DNA from: JAGKXB01 sp964498835
GTDB lineage: Bacteria; Pseudomonadota; Gammaproteobacteria; Burkholderiales; Burkholderiaceae_D
NCBI GenBank assembly: GCA_964498835.1
Contig: CAZCIX010000034.1
Coordinates: 1-19,902, forward strand
DNA length: 19,902 nt
Reading direction: 5' to 3'
A model generated the notes under the pieces. That model saw only the letters and a program-made list of their open reading frames with translations. It ran no database searches and had not been told where the DNA came from. Position numbers and translations under genes: made by a program. Position 1 is the stretch's first letter; each line of letters opens with the position of its first letter. Positions 1 through 9,500 of this stretch are shown piece by piece.

Positions 1-471
1 TTTACAAATCAGGATGCACAGTTGTACGGTGTAGATCTCGGTGGTCGCCGTATCATTAAAAAACACTCTGGTGAGGGGATACTCCGTGCTGCGTTGAGCT
101 ACACCCGTGGCAAAACAATCAGTGGCGATAATTTGTATAACATCATGCCGCTCAATGCACGTGTCGCGCTTGATCATATCAATGCTGCATGGTCTAACAC
201 GTTTGAGGTGGTATCGGTGCATGCGAAAGATGATGTGAGCGCCGCTCGTGCGGAGTTGGCCACGGCTGGTTACACGATTGCAAACTATCGGATGGCTTAT
301 CAATTAAGTAAATCGGTCAAATTGAATGCGGGTGTGGACAACGTATTCAATCGCCAATACAACTTACCGTTGGGTGGATTGGAATACGCAAGCGCAAGCA
401 TGATGACTGCACCACAGGCTTTGCGCGCTATGGGGCGTTCAGTCAATGTTGGTGTTTCTATCGGTTTTTAA
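1..471 (+). CDS. TonB-dependent outer membrane receptor, C-terminal fragment
   Basis: The reading frame is open from base 1, so the gene begins upstream of the window and only about 156 C-terminal residues are seen. The fragment shows alternating beta-strand character typical of the last strands of a 22-strand barrel. It includes the near-C-terminal motif NAGVDNVFNRQYNLPLGG, which matches the 'GVDNLFNKxYxxPLGG' segment common in TonB-dependent receptors, and it ends in a terminal phenylalanine (VGVSIGF), the usual outer-membrane insertion signal. Such receptors import siderophores, cobalamin, metal chelates or other scarce ligands using TonB/ExbBD energy. The plug domain and TonB box lie outside the window, so the ligand cannot be inferred. 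A perfect hairpin follows the stop codon, so this gene is probably a separate transcription unit from tpiA. Confidence 0.88.
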   Translation, partial: FTNQDAQLYGVDLGGRRIIKKHSGEGILRAALSYTRGKTISGDNLYNIMPLNARVALDHINAAWSNTFEVVSVHAKDDVSAARAELATAGYTIANYRMAYQLSKSVKLNAGVDNVFNRQYNLPLGGLEYASASMMTAPQALRAMGRSVNVGVSIGF

Positions 472-502
472 TAATTAATCGATAATCATCAAGCCTTAGA
501 AG

Positions 503-531
503 CACAAGGATTAATACGATTAATCCTTGTG
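503..531 (+). terminator. Perfect 13-bp inverted repeat after the TonB receptor gene
   Basis: The arms CACAAGGATTAAT and ATTAATCCTTGTG are exactly complementary and flank a three-base ACG loop. The hairpin starts 31 bases after the receptor stop codon and sits just before the tpiA promoter. The T-run after it is poor (TCTGTTTGA), so it is an imperfect intrinsic terminator. It could act with Rho, protect the mRNA 3' end, or act as a bidirectional stem. Confidence 0.65.
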
Positions 532-536
532 TCTGT

Positions 537-566
537 TTGACCTGGTTCGCCAGCACGGGCTAGAAT
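537..566 (+). promoter_or_regulatory. Sigma70-type promoter for tpiA
   Basis: A -35 box TTGACC (537-542) and a -10 box TAGAAT (561-566) are separated by 18 bases. Each box is close to consensus. The -10 is followed by a G+C-rich start region, and the tpiA start codon lies 28 bases downstream. The -35 begins only 5 bases after the preceding hairpin, so the tpiA transcript appears to start cleanly after the upstream gene ends. Confidence 0.75.
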
Positions 567-594
567 GGCCGCCTGTTAAAAATGGTGAATAATC

Positions 595-1350
595 ATGCGT
601 CAAAAATTGGTCGTAGGTAATTGGAAAATGAATGGCGGGTTTGCTTTTAATGCGGCTTTGCTGAACGATATTAAATCTGGTTTGAATCAAGCAAATTGTG
701 GTGTGGCGGTTTGTGTGCCTGCACCTTATTTGGCGCAGTGCCAGCTTGCTTTGGGTGATGGCAAAATAGCTTGGGGGGCGCAGGATATTTCTGCCCATGA
801 ATCTGGTGCTTATACAGGTGAAATCTCGGCTACAATGCTGCGTGATTTTTCCTGTGGCTATGTGATAGTCGGACATTCTGAGCGTCGCTCTTATCATGGT
901 GAGACTGATCATTTGGTGGCGCAAAAAACAAAACGTGCTTTGGCTGTTGGTTTAACCCCGATTGTTTGTGTGGGTGAAACTTTGCAGGAGCGCGAGGCTG
1001 GCCAAACCAATGTTGTGGTGAGCCGGCAAGTGAATGCAGTGTTGGAAGCAATTGATGTGGCTGAGGTTGAACGCATCGTATTGGCTTATGAGCCGGTTTG
1101 GGCGATTGGTACGGGTAAAACCGCGACGCCGCAAATGGCGCAGGAAGTGCACGCAAGTTTGCGCGCTACGTTGGCAAAAAAAGAAAGTGGCGCCGCTGCT
1201 AAAGTACAAATTTTGTATGGCGGCAGTATGAAGCCAGACAATGCGCAAGAATTGTTGGCGATGCCAGATATTGATGGTGGTTTGATAGGTGGCGCAGCGT
1301 TAAAAGCTGTGGATTTCCTGGCTATCATTCATGCCGCAGGTGGTGATTGA
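595..1350 (+). CDS. tpiA: Triosephosphate isomerase
   Basis: Cytoplasmic TIM-barrel enzyme of glycolysis and gluconeogenesis that interconverts dihydroxyacetone phosphate and glyceraldehyde 3-phosphate. The 251-residue length is standard. Substrate-binding N9 and K11 are seen in GNWKMNGG, the electrophilic histidine H94 in VIVGHSERR, and the catalytic base E166 in AYEPVWAIGTG, which leads into the flexible loop 6. The phosphate-binding ILYGGSMKPDNA follows near the C-terminus. The start is fixed by the conserved N-terminus MRQKLVVGNWKMN; the Shine-Dalgarno sequence in front of it is weak. The gene has its own promoter and is followed 60 bases later by secG, an order common in betaproteobacteria. 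All key residues are present, so it should be functional. Confidence 0.98.
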   Translation: MRQKLVVGNWKMNGGFAFNAALLNDIKSGLNQANCGVAVCVPAPYLAQCQLALGDGKIAWGAQDISAHESGAYTGEISATMLRDFSCGYVIVGHSERRSYHGETDHLVAQKTKRALAVGLTPIVCVGETLQEREAGQTNVVVSRQVNAVLEAIDVAEVERIVLAYEPVWAIGTGKTATPQMAQEVHASLRATLAKKESGAAAKVQILYGGSMKPDNAQELLAMPDIDGGLIGGAALKAVDFLAIIHAAGGD

Positions 1351-1410
1351 TAGCTGAATAGTTGATTTATAGTTTTTAGTTGAAAAATATCAAAGATTGG
1401 AAAAAGAGTA

Positions 1411-1815
1411 ATGCATACTTTGTTTAATATTGTGGTGGCTGTTCAAGTGTTGGCAGCTTTGGTGATTGTGATTCTTGTATTGTTGCAACACGGTAAAGGC
1501 GCTGACATGGGCGCTGCTTTTGGTTCTGGTGCATCGGGTAGCTTATTTGGTGCAACTGGTGCGTCCAATTTTTTGTCTAAGTCTACTGGTATTGCGGCTG
1601 TTATTTTCTTCTCTGCAACATTGGCGCTTTCTTTTTTTATCAATAAGCGTGGTCCTGATAGTGGTGTGATGGGTAGTCTGCCAGCTAAGACGGCCGCTCC
1701 AGCTACGGCACCTGCGCCTGCAGTAACAACGCCAGCTTCTTCATCTTCTGCTAGTCAACCGGCTCAATCTGGTCAGCCCAGTCAGTCCGGTCAAGTAAAT
1801 CAAATCCCACGTTGA
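1411..1815 (+). CDS. secG: Preprotein translocase subunit SecG
   Basis: Small inner-membrane subunit of the SecYEG channel, which stimulates SecA-driven protein export. Two hydrophobic segments are visible (about residues 3-24 and 50-72). They are joined by the conserved loop LLQHGKGADMGAAFGSG followed by SGSLFGATG, which is the SecG signature. The C-terminal ~50 residues are a low-complexity tail rich in Ala, Pro, Ser and Gln, with short repeats such as SQPAQSGQPSQSGQ. Such tails are variable and common in proteobacterial SecG. The A/G-rich stretch GGAAAAAGAG upstream of the ATG could serve as ribosome-binding site. It lies 60 bases after tpiA with no terminator between them, so the two are probably co-transcribed. 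Confidence 0.96.
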   Translation: MHTLFNIVVAVQVLAALVIVILVLLQHGKGADMGAAFGSGASGSLFGATGASNFLSKSTGIAAVIFFSATLALSFFINKRGPDSGVMGSLPAKTAAPATAPAPAVTTPASSSSASQPAQSGQPSQSGQVNQIPR

Positions 1816-1830
1816 TGTTGTCCATACTAT

Positions 1831-1870
1831 CCATGCATATTTGATTGAAAAAATATGCGTGGCGAGTTTT
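1831..1870 (+). terminator. Probable terminator after secG
   Basis: An 11-bp stem (1831-1841 with 1852-1862, one G-T wobble) encloses a 10-base A-rich loop and is followed by the short T-rich sequence GAGTTTTCGTT. It lies 16 bases after the secG stop and would separate the tpiA-secG unit from the secretion genes. The T-run is short, so termination may be partial. Confidence 0.5.
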
Positions 1871-1939
1871 CGTTGCTTTATGTTGTTTTGATTAGATAGT
1901 TGGCAAAGCAGTAAAAATAAAATAGCAGAAAGTCTTGCC

Positions 1940-3229
1940 ATGCATTTTTTTTTGAAGCGCGGTATCTTATGTGTTATCGCTTTGGCTTTTTTATCGCCAT
2001 CCGTCAGTTTAGCTGTTACTTTGGAAGAGCTGATTTCTTCTGCCTTAAAAAGTCATCCCGCCATTCAGGCACAGCAGGCGCAAACGCAGGAAGCGCAAGC
2101 GAATATTGACAGCGCAAATTGGCAGTTTTATCCCACACCTTCGATTGCGATTGACAACGCGCAGACCAGCAGCGCAGACCGTGCTTATCCCGGAAGCGCC
2201 ACCGTTTCAACTTTGAGTATGCAGCAGCCGTTGTGGACGGGGGGACGTTTGACAGCTGGCTTGAAGAAAGCTGAAACTAATCTCACTCTGCGTCAAGCAG
2301 CATCGGAGGAAATACGTCAACAACTCGCTTTTCGTATTATCCAGATTTATGGTGATTGGTTGGCGGCTTATCTCAAAATACAGGCCTATGAGCAGAGTAT
2401 GAATACGCATGTGCGATTGCGTGAGTTGGTGGAGCGGCGCGTGCAACAAGGCGCTTCTGCTGACAGTGACGTGACTTTGGCCGTTGTGCGTATAGAGTCA
2501 CTAGCGGCCGATTTAGCATTTATGCGCAGCCAAAAAGATACTGCGCTGGCTCGTTTAGGACAAATATTGGGATACCGAATTGATGACGTAGCGCTCAGTA
2601 CAGTAGTTGCCGCACCACGTCCAATTGGTTTTAATGCCCAAACAGCGCTTGATATGGCGTTAGCTATCCATCCCACAATTCAAAAAGCGCAAGCACAAGC
2701 CAAGTTCCAAGAAACGGTGATTGATGAGCGTCGTGCTGAATTTGCACCTGATGTGTATTTACGCGCTGAACAGCAGTATGGTAATCATTCTTACGCCAAT
2801 GCTGGGGTAGAAAAGCGTTGGTTTATTGGTATGAATACGCGTTTTGGTGCTGGTCTTTCCAGTCTTTCGAGTGTTGCTGCTGCTAAAGCGCAGTATCAGG
2901 CAAGTTTGGCTGATGTTGCTGTGGAAACACGTGCTATCAGCGAGCAAGTGTTGGCTGATCATGCGCTTGCCACTTCATCAGAAAGTCGGTTGAAAGCGGT
3001 TCGTTCCTCGTTGGAGGCAGTGAATCAGGTTTTTGCATCTTATGATCGGCAATTTTTGGCAGGGCGTAAAACTTGGTTGGATTTAATGAATGCCGCGCGA
3101 GAATTGTCTCAAACTGAAATCCAACTAGCTGATATGCAGGCTGCGTATGTTGTTGTGAGCTGGCGTTTGGGGATCACCACATCCGGTTTGCTAAGTGTGA
3201 TTGAAAGTAGGACTGCCGATAAAAAATAA
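1940..3229 (+). CDS. TolC-family outer membrane channel of a type I secretion system
   Basis: Predicted outer-membrane channel-tunnel protein that forms the exit duct of the adjacent type I secretion system. A signal peptide is clear: basic HFFLKR, a hydrophobic core, and likely cleavage after SVSLA (residue 25). The mature protein begins VTLEELISSALKSHPAIQ, the usual TolC/OEP-family opening. Long heptad-like helical stretches (about residues 35-65, 95-145, 165-205 and 305-345) alternate with short strand regions such as WQFYPTPSIAIDNAQ, in the two-fold repeat pattern of the outer membrane efflux family. At 429 residues it is at the short end for TolC proteins. Twelve bases separate it from the ABC exporter gene, so an operon is likely. 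A role in multidrug efflux is possible for the family, but the neighbours point to LapE-like adhesin export. Confidence 0.9.
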   Translation: MHFFLKRGILCVIALAFLSPSVSLAVTLEELISSALKSHPAIQAQQAQTQEAQANIDSANWQFYPTPSIAIDNAQTSSADRAYPGSATVSTLSMQQPLWTGGRLTAGLKKAETNLTLRQAASEEIRQQLAFRIIQIYGDWLAAYLKIQAYEQSMNTHVRLRELVERRVQQGASADSDVTLAVVRIESLAADLAFMRSQKDTALARLGQILGYRIDDVALSTVVAAPRPIGFNAQTALDMALAIHPTIQKAQAQAKFQETVIDERRAEFAPDVYLRAEQQYGNHSYANAGVEKRWFIGMNTRFGAGLSSLSSVAAAKAQYQASLADVAVETRAISEQVLADHALATSSESRLKAVRSSLEAVNQVFASYDRQFLAGRKTWLDLMNAARELSQTEIQLADMQAAYVVVSWRLGITTSGLLSVIESRTADKK

Positions 3230-3241
3230 CGACAAATAATT

Positions 3242-5413
3242 ATGAACGCTGCAACATCTGCTCCAACCAATTTGCATTCCTGCTTGGCGCGATTGGCGCA
3301 ATTGCAGCATGAAACTGTTGATCGCCTGGCTTTGCAGGAAGCGATCCAAACTGTTTTGACGACTGTATCGCAACAGGCGCCGCAAGAACAATTAAGCAGT
3401 ATCGCCAAACATCTGCAAGTAGCCGCACCGCGTTGGTTGGCTGCGCCTGATGCGGCAGTGATGCCGTCCTTAATCTATGCGCGTAATGGCGAACATGCTG
3501 GACAGTGGGGTATTTTGCTGGCGAAAAATGCCAAGCACCAATGGATGAGCGTGTGGTTTGATGAGTCCGCCAATTGCTGGCGTGAAAAAGTGCACGATGA
3601 TTTGGATACGGTGAACACGTATGTGTTAGCTGCCTTCAAACTAAGTAATCCTGCGATTTCAAAAACTAGTGCCGACCCAGTGTATCAGTTGATACGCCAG
3701 GAAATTTTCTCGCATAAAAAACTGATTCGAGATGTTGTCATTGGTGGGGTTGTCATCAATATCACTGCTATGACCACGTCTTTTTACAGCATGCAAGTCT
3801 ATGATCGTGTGGTGCCGACTGGCGCAGTACAGACCTTGCTGGTGCTGACTTTGGGCGTATTTGCAGCGATTATCTTTGAACTGGTTGCCAGGCAGCTGCG
3901 TTCTGGTTTGTACGAAAAGCTCATCGATCAAGTTGATCAGCGCTTGGCACGCGCGATGTATATGCGTTTTTTGTCGATTCGGATGGATCAATTGCCGCAA
4001 AGTGTGGGTGGTTTGGCATCGCAAATGCGAGGCTATGAAACGGTGCGCAGTTTTTTGACATCGATTACCACGAACTTGTTGGTCGATGCGCCATTCGCTT
4101 TGTTTTTCACACTGGTGATTGCATCAATTGCGGGTTGGTTAGCCTTGATTCCCTTGGGGTTTTTCCTTCTTTCTATCGCGATGGGTTGGTATTATCACCA
4201 GCGCATTGAGACTTGCGCCACGCATGCCACCTTAGCTAATAATCAAAAATCAGGTTTGCTGGTGGAAACCATAGAAGGTGCAGAAATCATCAAGTCCGGT
4301 CAAGGTGGCTGGCGCATGTTGTCACGTTGGATGCAAACTACAGATAAGGCGCGTGAGAATGAATTGCAAATGCGTAGTATCAGCGAGCATGCTCAGCATT
4401 TGAGCACCAGCTTTCAGCAGCTGTCTTATATTATTTTGGTTGCTTCGGGCGCTTTGTTGGTTGGTAAGGCAGAACTTTCCATGGGTGGTTTGATTGCCTG
4501 CTCGATTCTTTCTGGTCGTGTACTGTCGCCGATTGCCACGATTCCGACTCAATTGATGCAATGGGCGCATGCCAAAGCCGCATTGGTTGGATTGGCTAAG
4601 TTATGGTCTTTGCAAGACGATCATCATGGTCAGGAACAAGCAATCAGCATCGATAACATCCGTGGCCAGTATCAGTTGGAATCGGTGGGTGCTTACTATG
4701 GTAGTAACAAAGCATTGTCGGTCTCGTCTCTTTCTATTCAGCCTGGTGAAAAGGTAGGTGTATTGGGTCCTGTCGGTGCAGGCAAAACGACTTTGTTGCG
4801 TTTGTTATCCGGCATGTACAAACCGCAGGAAGGACGCATCTTATTGGATGATATCGATTTGGCTCACATTGCCAAACCGACGCTAGCTGAGCGAATGGCT
4901 TATGTTGCGCAAGATGGGCGTATGTTTTCTGGTACCTTGCGGGAAAATTTGATTTTGGGACAAATTGATCCAGGTGATGAAGTAATTTTGCAAGTGGCGC
5001 GCCAAACTGGTTTGTTGCAGGCTGTCATTGCGCAACATCCCAAAGGATTACAGCAACCAATTTTTGAGGGTGGAACAGGTTTGTCGGGTGGTCAGCGGCA
5101 ATTGGTGAATTTAACGCGCGCTTTGTTACGCAAGCCTAGTATTTGGTTGTTGGATGAACCAACCGCCTCAATGGATCGCAATTTGGAATTGCACATCATG
5201 TCGACGTTGAAACAAGCGATCAAGCCGCAAGACACTTTGATTTTGGTCACGCATAAAGCCGAGATGCTGGAATTGATTGATCGTTTGATTGTCATTGCGC
5301 ACCACCAAATTGTGTTAGATGGTCCTAAATCACAAGTTTTGCAGAAACTACAAAATACGCCGCAACCGATACAACAAATACAAGAAATATCAGGGCAGGA
5401 GGGGGCCGCATGA
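3242..5413 (+). CDS. Type I secretion ABC transporter, LapB/LssB-like permease-ATPase
   Basis: Inner-membrane ATP-driven exporter that engages the C-terminal signal of its substrate and pushes it through the adaptor and TolC-like channel. Residues 1-150 resemble a degenerate C39-like domain (opening LHSCLARLAQLQHETVDR) without the catalytic Q...C and H/D pattern of bacteriocin-processing exporters, as in LapB-type proteins. Residues ~160-430 form the six-helix membrane domain. The ATPase domain shows Walker A GPVGAGKTT (K515), Q-loop YVAQDGRMF, signature LSGGQRQ (614-620), Walker B IWLLDEP (D638, E639) and switch histidine H671. All ATPase motifs are intact. Its 723 residues match the family. 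It overlaps the next gene by four bases (ATGA), so translation is probably coupled. I did not use a Lap name as the symbol because orthology cannot be proven by eye. Confidence 0.93.
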   Translation: MNAATSAPTNLHSCLARLAQLQHETVDRLALQEAIQTVLTTVSQQAPQEQLSSIAKHLQVAAPRWLAAPDAAVMPSLIYARNGEHAGQWGILLAKNAKHQWMSVWFDESANCWREKVHDDLDTVNTYVLAAFKLSNPAISKTSADPVYQLIRQEIFSHKKLIRDVVIGGVVINITAMTTSFYSMQVYDRVVPTGAVQTLLVLTLGVFAAIIFELVARQLRSGLYEKLIDQVDQRLARAMYMRFLSIRMDQLPQSVGGLASQMRGYETVRSFLTSITTNLLVDAPFALFFTLVIASIAGWLALIPLGFFLLSIAMGWYYHQRIETCATHATLANNQKSGLLVETIEGAEIIKSGQGGWRMLSRWMQTTDKARENELQMRSISEHAQHLSTSFQQLSYIILVASGALLVGKAELSMGGLIACSILSGRVLSPIATIPTQLMQWAHAKAALVGLAKLWSLQDDHHGQEQAISIDNIRGQYQLESVGAYYGSNKALSVSSLSIQPGEKVGVLGPVGAGKTTLLRLLSGMYKPQEGRILLDDIDLAHIAKPTLAERMAYVAQDGRMFSGTLRENLILGQIDPGDEVILQVARQTGLLQAVIAQHPKGLQQPIFEGGTGLSGGQRQLVNLTRALLRKPSIWLLDEPTASMDRNLELHIMSTLKQAIKPQDTLILVTHKAEMLELIDRLIVIAHHQIVLDGPKSQVLQKLQNTPQPIQQIQEISGQEGAA

Positions 5414-6576
5414 GTGTTAAACCACAATGCCGGCAATCCGGCTTGATGTCGATGACGATGTTGCTCATGGTGGGCCTGATCGTCTTTTTGCTGTGGGCTG
5501 CTTTATTTGAAATCGACCAAACTGTACGGACTCAGGGGCAGCTGATGCCGAGCGCACGTACACAAATTATTCAAGCTGCTGATGGCGGTGTGTTGTCTGA
5601 AATTTTGGTGCAAGAAGGGCAAAGTGTTATTGCTGGCCAGGTTTTGGCCCTGCTGGAAAAAGATAGGCCCAATGCGGCACATGAAGAAAGTCGCGCCAAA
5701 GTGGGCGCACTGTCGGTGGCTTTATTGCGCGCCAAAGCGGAAGCCAGTGAACACGCGCCACAATTTGGTCAGCTAGGCAAAGAATTTCCTGAATTTGCCG
5801 CTGCGCAGCAAGCGCTTTATTTGCAGCGTAAGCGTAGTTTGCAAGAGGACCTTGCTACCTTAAAAGACGGTCTGCAAATGGCGCAAAAAGAATTGAGCAT
5901 GAATGAATCTTTGTTCAAAACCGGCGATTCCAGCCAACTTGAAGTCATGCGTGCCAAGCGTCAAGTGAGTGAATTGCAAGGCAAAATCAACGCGGTGCGC
6001 AATAAATACTTGCAGGATGCGCGTCAGGAAGCGAGCAAACTGGAGGAAGATCTTTCATCCAATCAGTACAAGTTGAAGGAGCAAAAAAGTGTATTGGCAC
6101 ATACTAGGCTCGTTAGTCCAGTTGCCGGAGTGGTGAAATATTTGAAGGTCAATACCGTCGGTGGTGTACTCCGTGCTGGTGATGAGTTGATGCATATTTC
6201 CCCTACAGAGGGTGGTATGGTGATTGAGGTCAAAATCAATCCAGCTGATATCGGTCAGCTGAAGCTTGGCTTGCCCGCTAGCATCAAGCTTGATGCTTTC
6301 GATTATGCGGTTTATGGCACTTTGCATGGCAAGTTGAACTACATCAGTTCCGATACGCTCGTCGAACAAGGTAATAATGGTCAATCAATGACGTATTACC
6401 GCGCGCATGTGCAAATTGATGCTGATGCTAATAAAAGTAATCCAAAACTCAGTCATGTCTCGCTTAAGCCTGGCATGACCTCCACCGTAGATATTCGTAC
6501 CAATAGTCGTTCTGTATTGCAATATATTGCCAAACCGATATTTAAGGCGTTTGGCGGTGCGATGAGTGAACGTTGA
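5410..6576 (+). CDS. Type I secretion membrane fusion protein, HlyD/LapC family
   Basis: Periplasmic adaptor that links the ABC exporter to the outer-membrane channel. A single N-terminal membrane anchor (about residues 14-34) is followed by a beta-strand section. The first half of the lipoyl domain comes next (IIQAADGGVLSEILVQEGQ, ~52-85), then a long Gln/Glu/Lys-rich coiled coil (~95-220). The second lipoyl half is VSPVAGVVKYLKVNTVGG (~235-252), and the C-terminal beta-barrel region ends in KPGMTSTVDIRT, a hallmark of HlyD-type adaptors. The 388-residue length is normal. A strong GGAGGGGG ribosome-binding site lies just upstream within the ABC gene, and the start codon overlaps that gene's stop. 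Its own 3' end overlaps the possible GTG start of the adhesin, which suggests coordinated synthesis of machinery and cargo. Confidence 0.94.
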   Translation: MSVKPQCRQSGLMSMTMLLMVGLIVFLLWAALFEIDQTVRTQGQLMPSARTQIIQAADGGVLSEILVQEGQSVIAGQVLALLEKDRPNAAHEESRAKVGALSVALLRAKAEASEHAPQFGQLGKEFPEFAAAQQALYLQRKRSLQEDLATLKDGLQMAQKELSMNESLFKTGDSSQLEVMRAKRQVSELQGKINAVRNKYLQDARQEASKLEEDLSSNQYKLKEQKSVLAHTRLVSPVAGVVKYLKVNTVGGVLRAGDELMHISPTEGGMVIEVKINPADIGQLKLGLPASIKLDAFDYAVYGTLHGKLNYISSDTLVEQGNNGQSMTYYRAHVQIDADANKSNPKLSHVSLKPGMTSTVDIRTNSRSVLQYIAKPIFKAFGGAMSER

Positions 6577-9500
6577 AACTAATATATTGAATGACTGCCT
6601 AATGACAATCAAAAACAACCATATTCTTGCTTTATCGAATACTCATAACGGTAAATCTGCATATTTTCTTAGAGCGGGTCGGAGCAATGTAGTCAAGGTG
6701 AAGGCAGGTGATCACTATCGCATTCTTAAAGTGTTGGATGATCAACAAGTTTTGTTAGATGACGTGATGATTAAAAAAGCTGGCGATGATTTGCGACTCA
6801 GTTATGCCGACGGAACCCAAGTTACATTGCAAAATTATTACAGTGTGTGCCTATCTGTTGCTTCATCTTGTGAGATTGCATTACCGGGTAAAAATGGTGA
6901 TGAGTACAAACTCGGTACAGACTATGCCTCTGGTTTGTCACTTGGTGATGGGACTGTACTGGTCTATATGCATGGTAGTCAGGATGTATTGATGAGCATG
7001 GTTCAGGGCAATCACGTCTTGTATGACGCTGTAAAAGTTGGTTGGAGTAGCAGCGATGTGCCGTATGTTCCTCCTTCCCAGGGTGTGAGCAATCTTGGTT
7101 TGCTGGCAGGACTTGGTTTGGGAATAGGCATTGCGGCGAGTGGGGGCGGTGGCAATGGTGGTACCAATATTGTTAAGGATGTACACCAGACTGTGGCTGG
7201 TTCTTTGCTGGCAGGGCCCGCAATAGCCGACAATGGTTTGACTGTCAAATTGTACCAAGCCGATGGTACCACTTTGCTAGGAACGGGCAAGCTCAGTGAT
7301 ATTGGTACGTTCAGCATCGACGTCGGGAATTACACTGGTGTTGTGATCGCCAAGGTGGAAGATGCTAGCACTGCCAATGACTTCATGGACGAATCCACTG
7401 GCCAAGCAAAAGACCTTAACGCTAATCTGATGGCGATTGGTGTTGTCGGTGTCGGAACAGGCGCTGTGACGCTCAACATCAATCCATTGACGACGATAGC
7501 TGCAGTCAAAGCGGGTGCAGTATTTACCGGAGCGAGTAGCACCACGATTACAAGCGAGGCGGCGATAGCCAATAATGCTGCTGTTGCACATGCATTTGGT
7601 TTGACGGATTTGACCGGTGCCGAGATTATTACCACAGTAGATGCGACCGGTAGCGTTAACAGCAATTACGATCCCCAAAACTTAAGCGCTGCTAGCAAAT
7701 ACGGTGCCATTCTGGCGGCGTTATCTGGTATGGATGTCGCCAATGGTGGCGATATGCAAAGCACGATTGATGCGATAGCGAATGGCATCAGCATTAGCAG
7801 GAATAGTAGTGGTGCGAGTGTTGGCACATTAAGTAGCGATATCCTATCCAGCCTTCTTGCTGGTGCAGACACAGCATCGGTGACGACGGTTGGTAGCGGC
7901 GCAACGGGCTTAACTAGTGTGGTCGCGGATTTGCTTGCGCAAACCAGTACATCGGTCAGCATAGACAGAGTGGCTGGCGACGATAGAATCAATGCCAGCG
8001 AACAAACAGGCAATATCACGGGTACGACGATTGCTGGTGCCAGTGTGAACGTGGAAATCGGCAACCATGTTAGAGCTGCTACGGTGAATGGGACAAGCTG
8101 GAGTTATGCACTCACTAGTGATGATATAAGCGCTATGGGTCAGGGTGGTGAAACCATTAAGGCGACCGCTACGTTCAACACAGGTAATACAGCTGAAGCC
8201 ACACGGACGATATTAATCGACACCGTTTTACCTACCGTCGCAATTAGCAGTAATGTGAGCACATTAAAAATTGGTGAAACGGCGACTATCACTTTTACTT
8301 TTAGCGAAGATCCCGGCAGTAGTTTTGCAGCCAGCGATCTCACCATCAGTAACGGTAGCTTGGGTGTGTTGAGCGGTACCGGTTTAACACGTACCGCAAC
8401 ATTTACCCCGACAGCCGATCTGGCATCAGGCAATGCCAGCATTACCATCAACAACGCCAGCTATACCGACACAGCTGGCAATCCTGGTAGTGCAGGCGTT
8501 ACGCCGACAATTAGCATTGATACCGTGGCGCCGACTCTGACGATTAGTAGCGACGTCAGCGCTTTGAAGGCAGGCGAAACAGCGGCTATTACGTTTACCT
8601 TTAGCGAAGACCCAGGCAGTAGTTTTACGGCAAGTGATATCACTGTCAGCAATGGAACTTTGGGTGACTTAAGTGGTACTGGTTTGACCCGCACGGCAAC
8701 GTTCACCCCGACAGAGGACCTGGAATCAGGCAGTGCCAGCATCACGGTGGCAGCAGCCAGCTACAGCGATGCAGCAGGCAACAGTGGCAGTGCAGGCACT
8801 ACGCCACTTATCAGCATTGATACCTTGGTACCGACCGTCCAGATTAGCGGTGATACGACGACCTTGCATGCGGGTGCGACGACGACTTTGACTTTTACGT
8901 TGAGTGAGGCATCGACTAATTTCACGATAGACAGTATCAGTGTCAGTGGCGGCACGCTGAGTGATTTTGCCGCAACGAGCGCTACTGTTTATACCGCCAA
9001 GTTTACTCCGACCGCCGATAGCACTACAGACGCCACGGTTGACGTGGCAGCGGGTGTGTTCAGCGATGCGGCAGGCAATCTCAATATAGCAGCCACCCAG
9101 TTCACTAGCAGTGTCGATACCTTAGCCCCAGAAGTTGTCATCACTAGTGATGACAGCAGTACCTTGCATATAGGAGCCAGCACTACCATCACGTTTACCC
9201 TAAGCGAAGCAGCGACGGATTTTACGGAAGGGGATGTCAGTGTCACGGGTGGTACTCTGAGCAATTTTGAGGCGATTAGTAGTACGGTTTACACCGCCAC
9301 ATTTACGCCGGATGTTGACAGTACAACGACTGCTACGATTGATGTTGCTGCCGGCAGTTTTACTGATGCGGCGGGTAATGACAATACAGCTGCGAGCCAG
9401 TTGAGTATCGACGTGGATACGGTTGCTCCCATGCTAGTCATTACCAGCGATGTATCTACGCTCAAAATAGGCGAAACAGCGACGATTACATTTACGTTTA

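Noticed and set aside
1888..1917. Possible promoter for the secretion operon (TTGATT, 18 bases, TAAAAA)
   Set aside because: Both boxes are poor in an A/T-rich stretch with several equally weak alternatives. A promoter is likely somewhere in 1863-1939 but cannot be placed.
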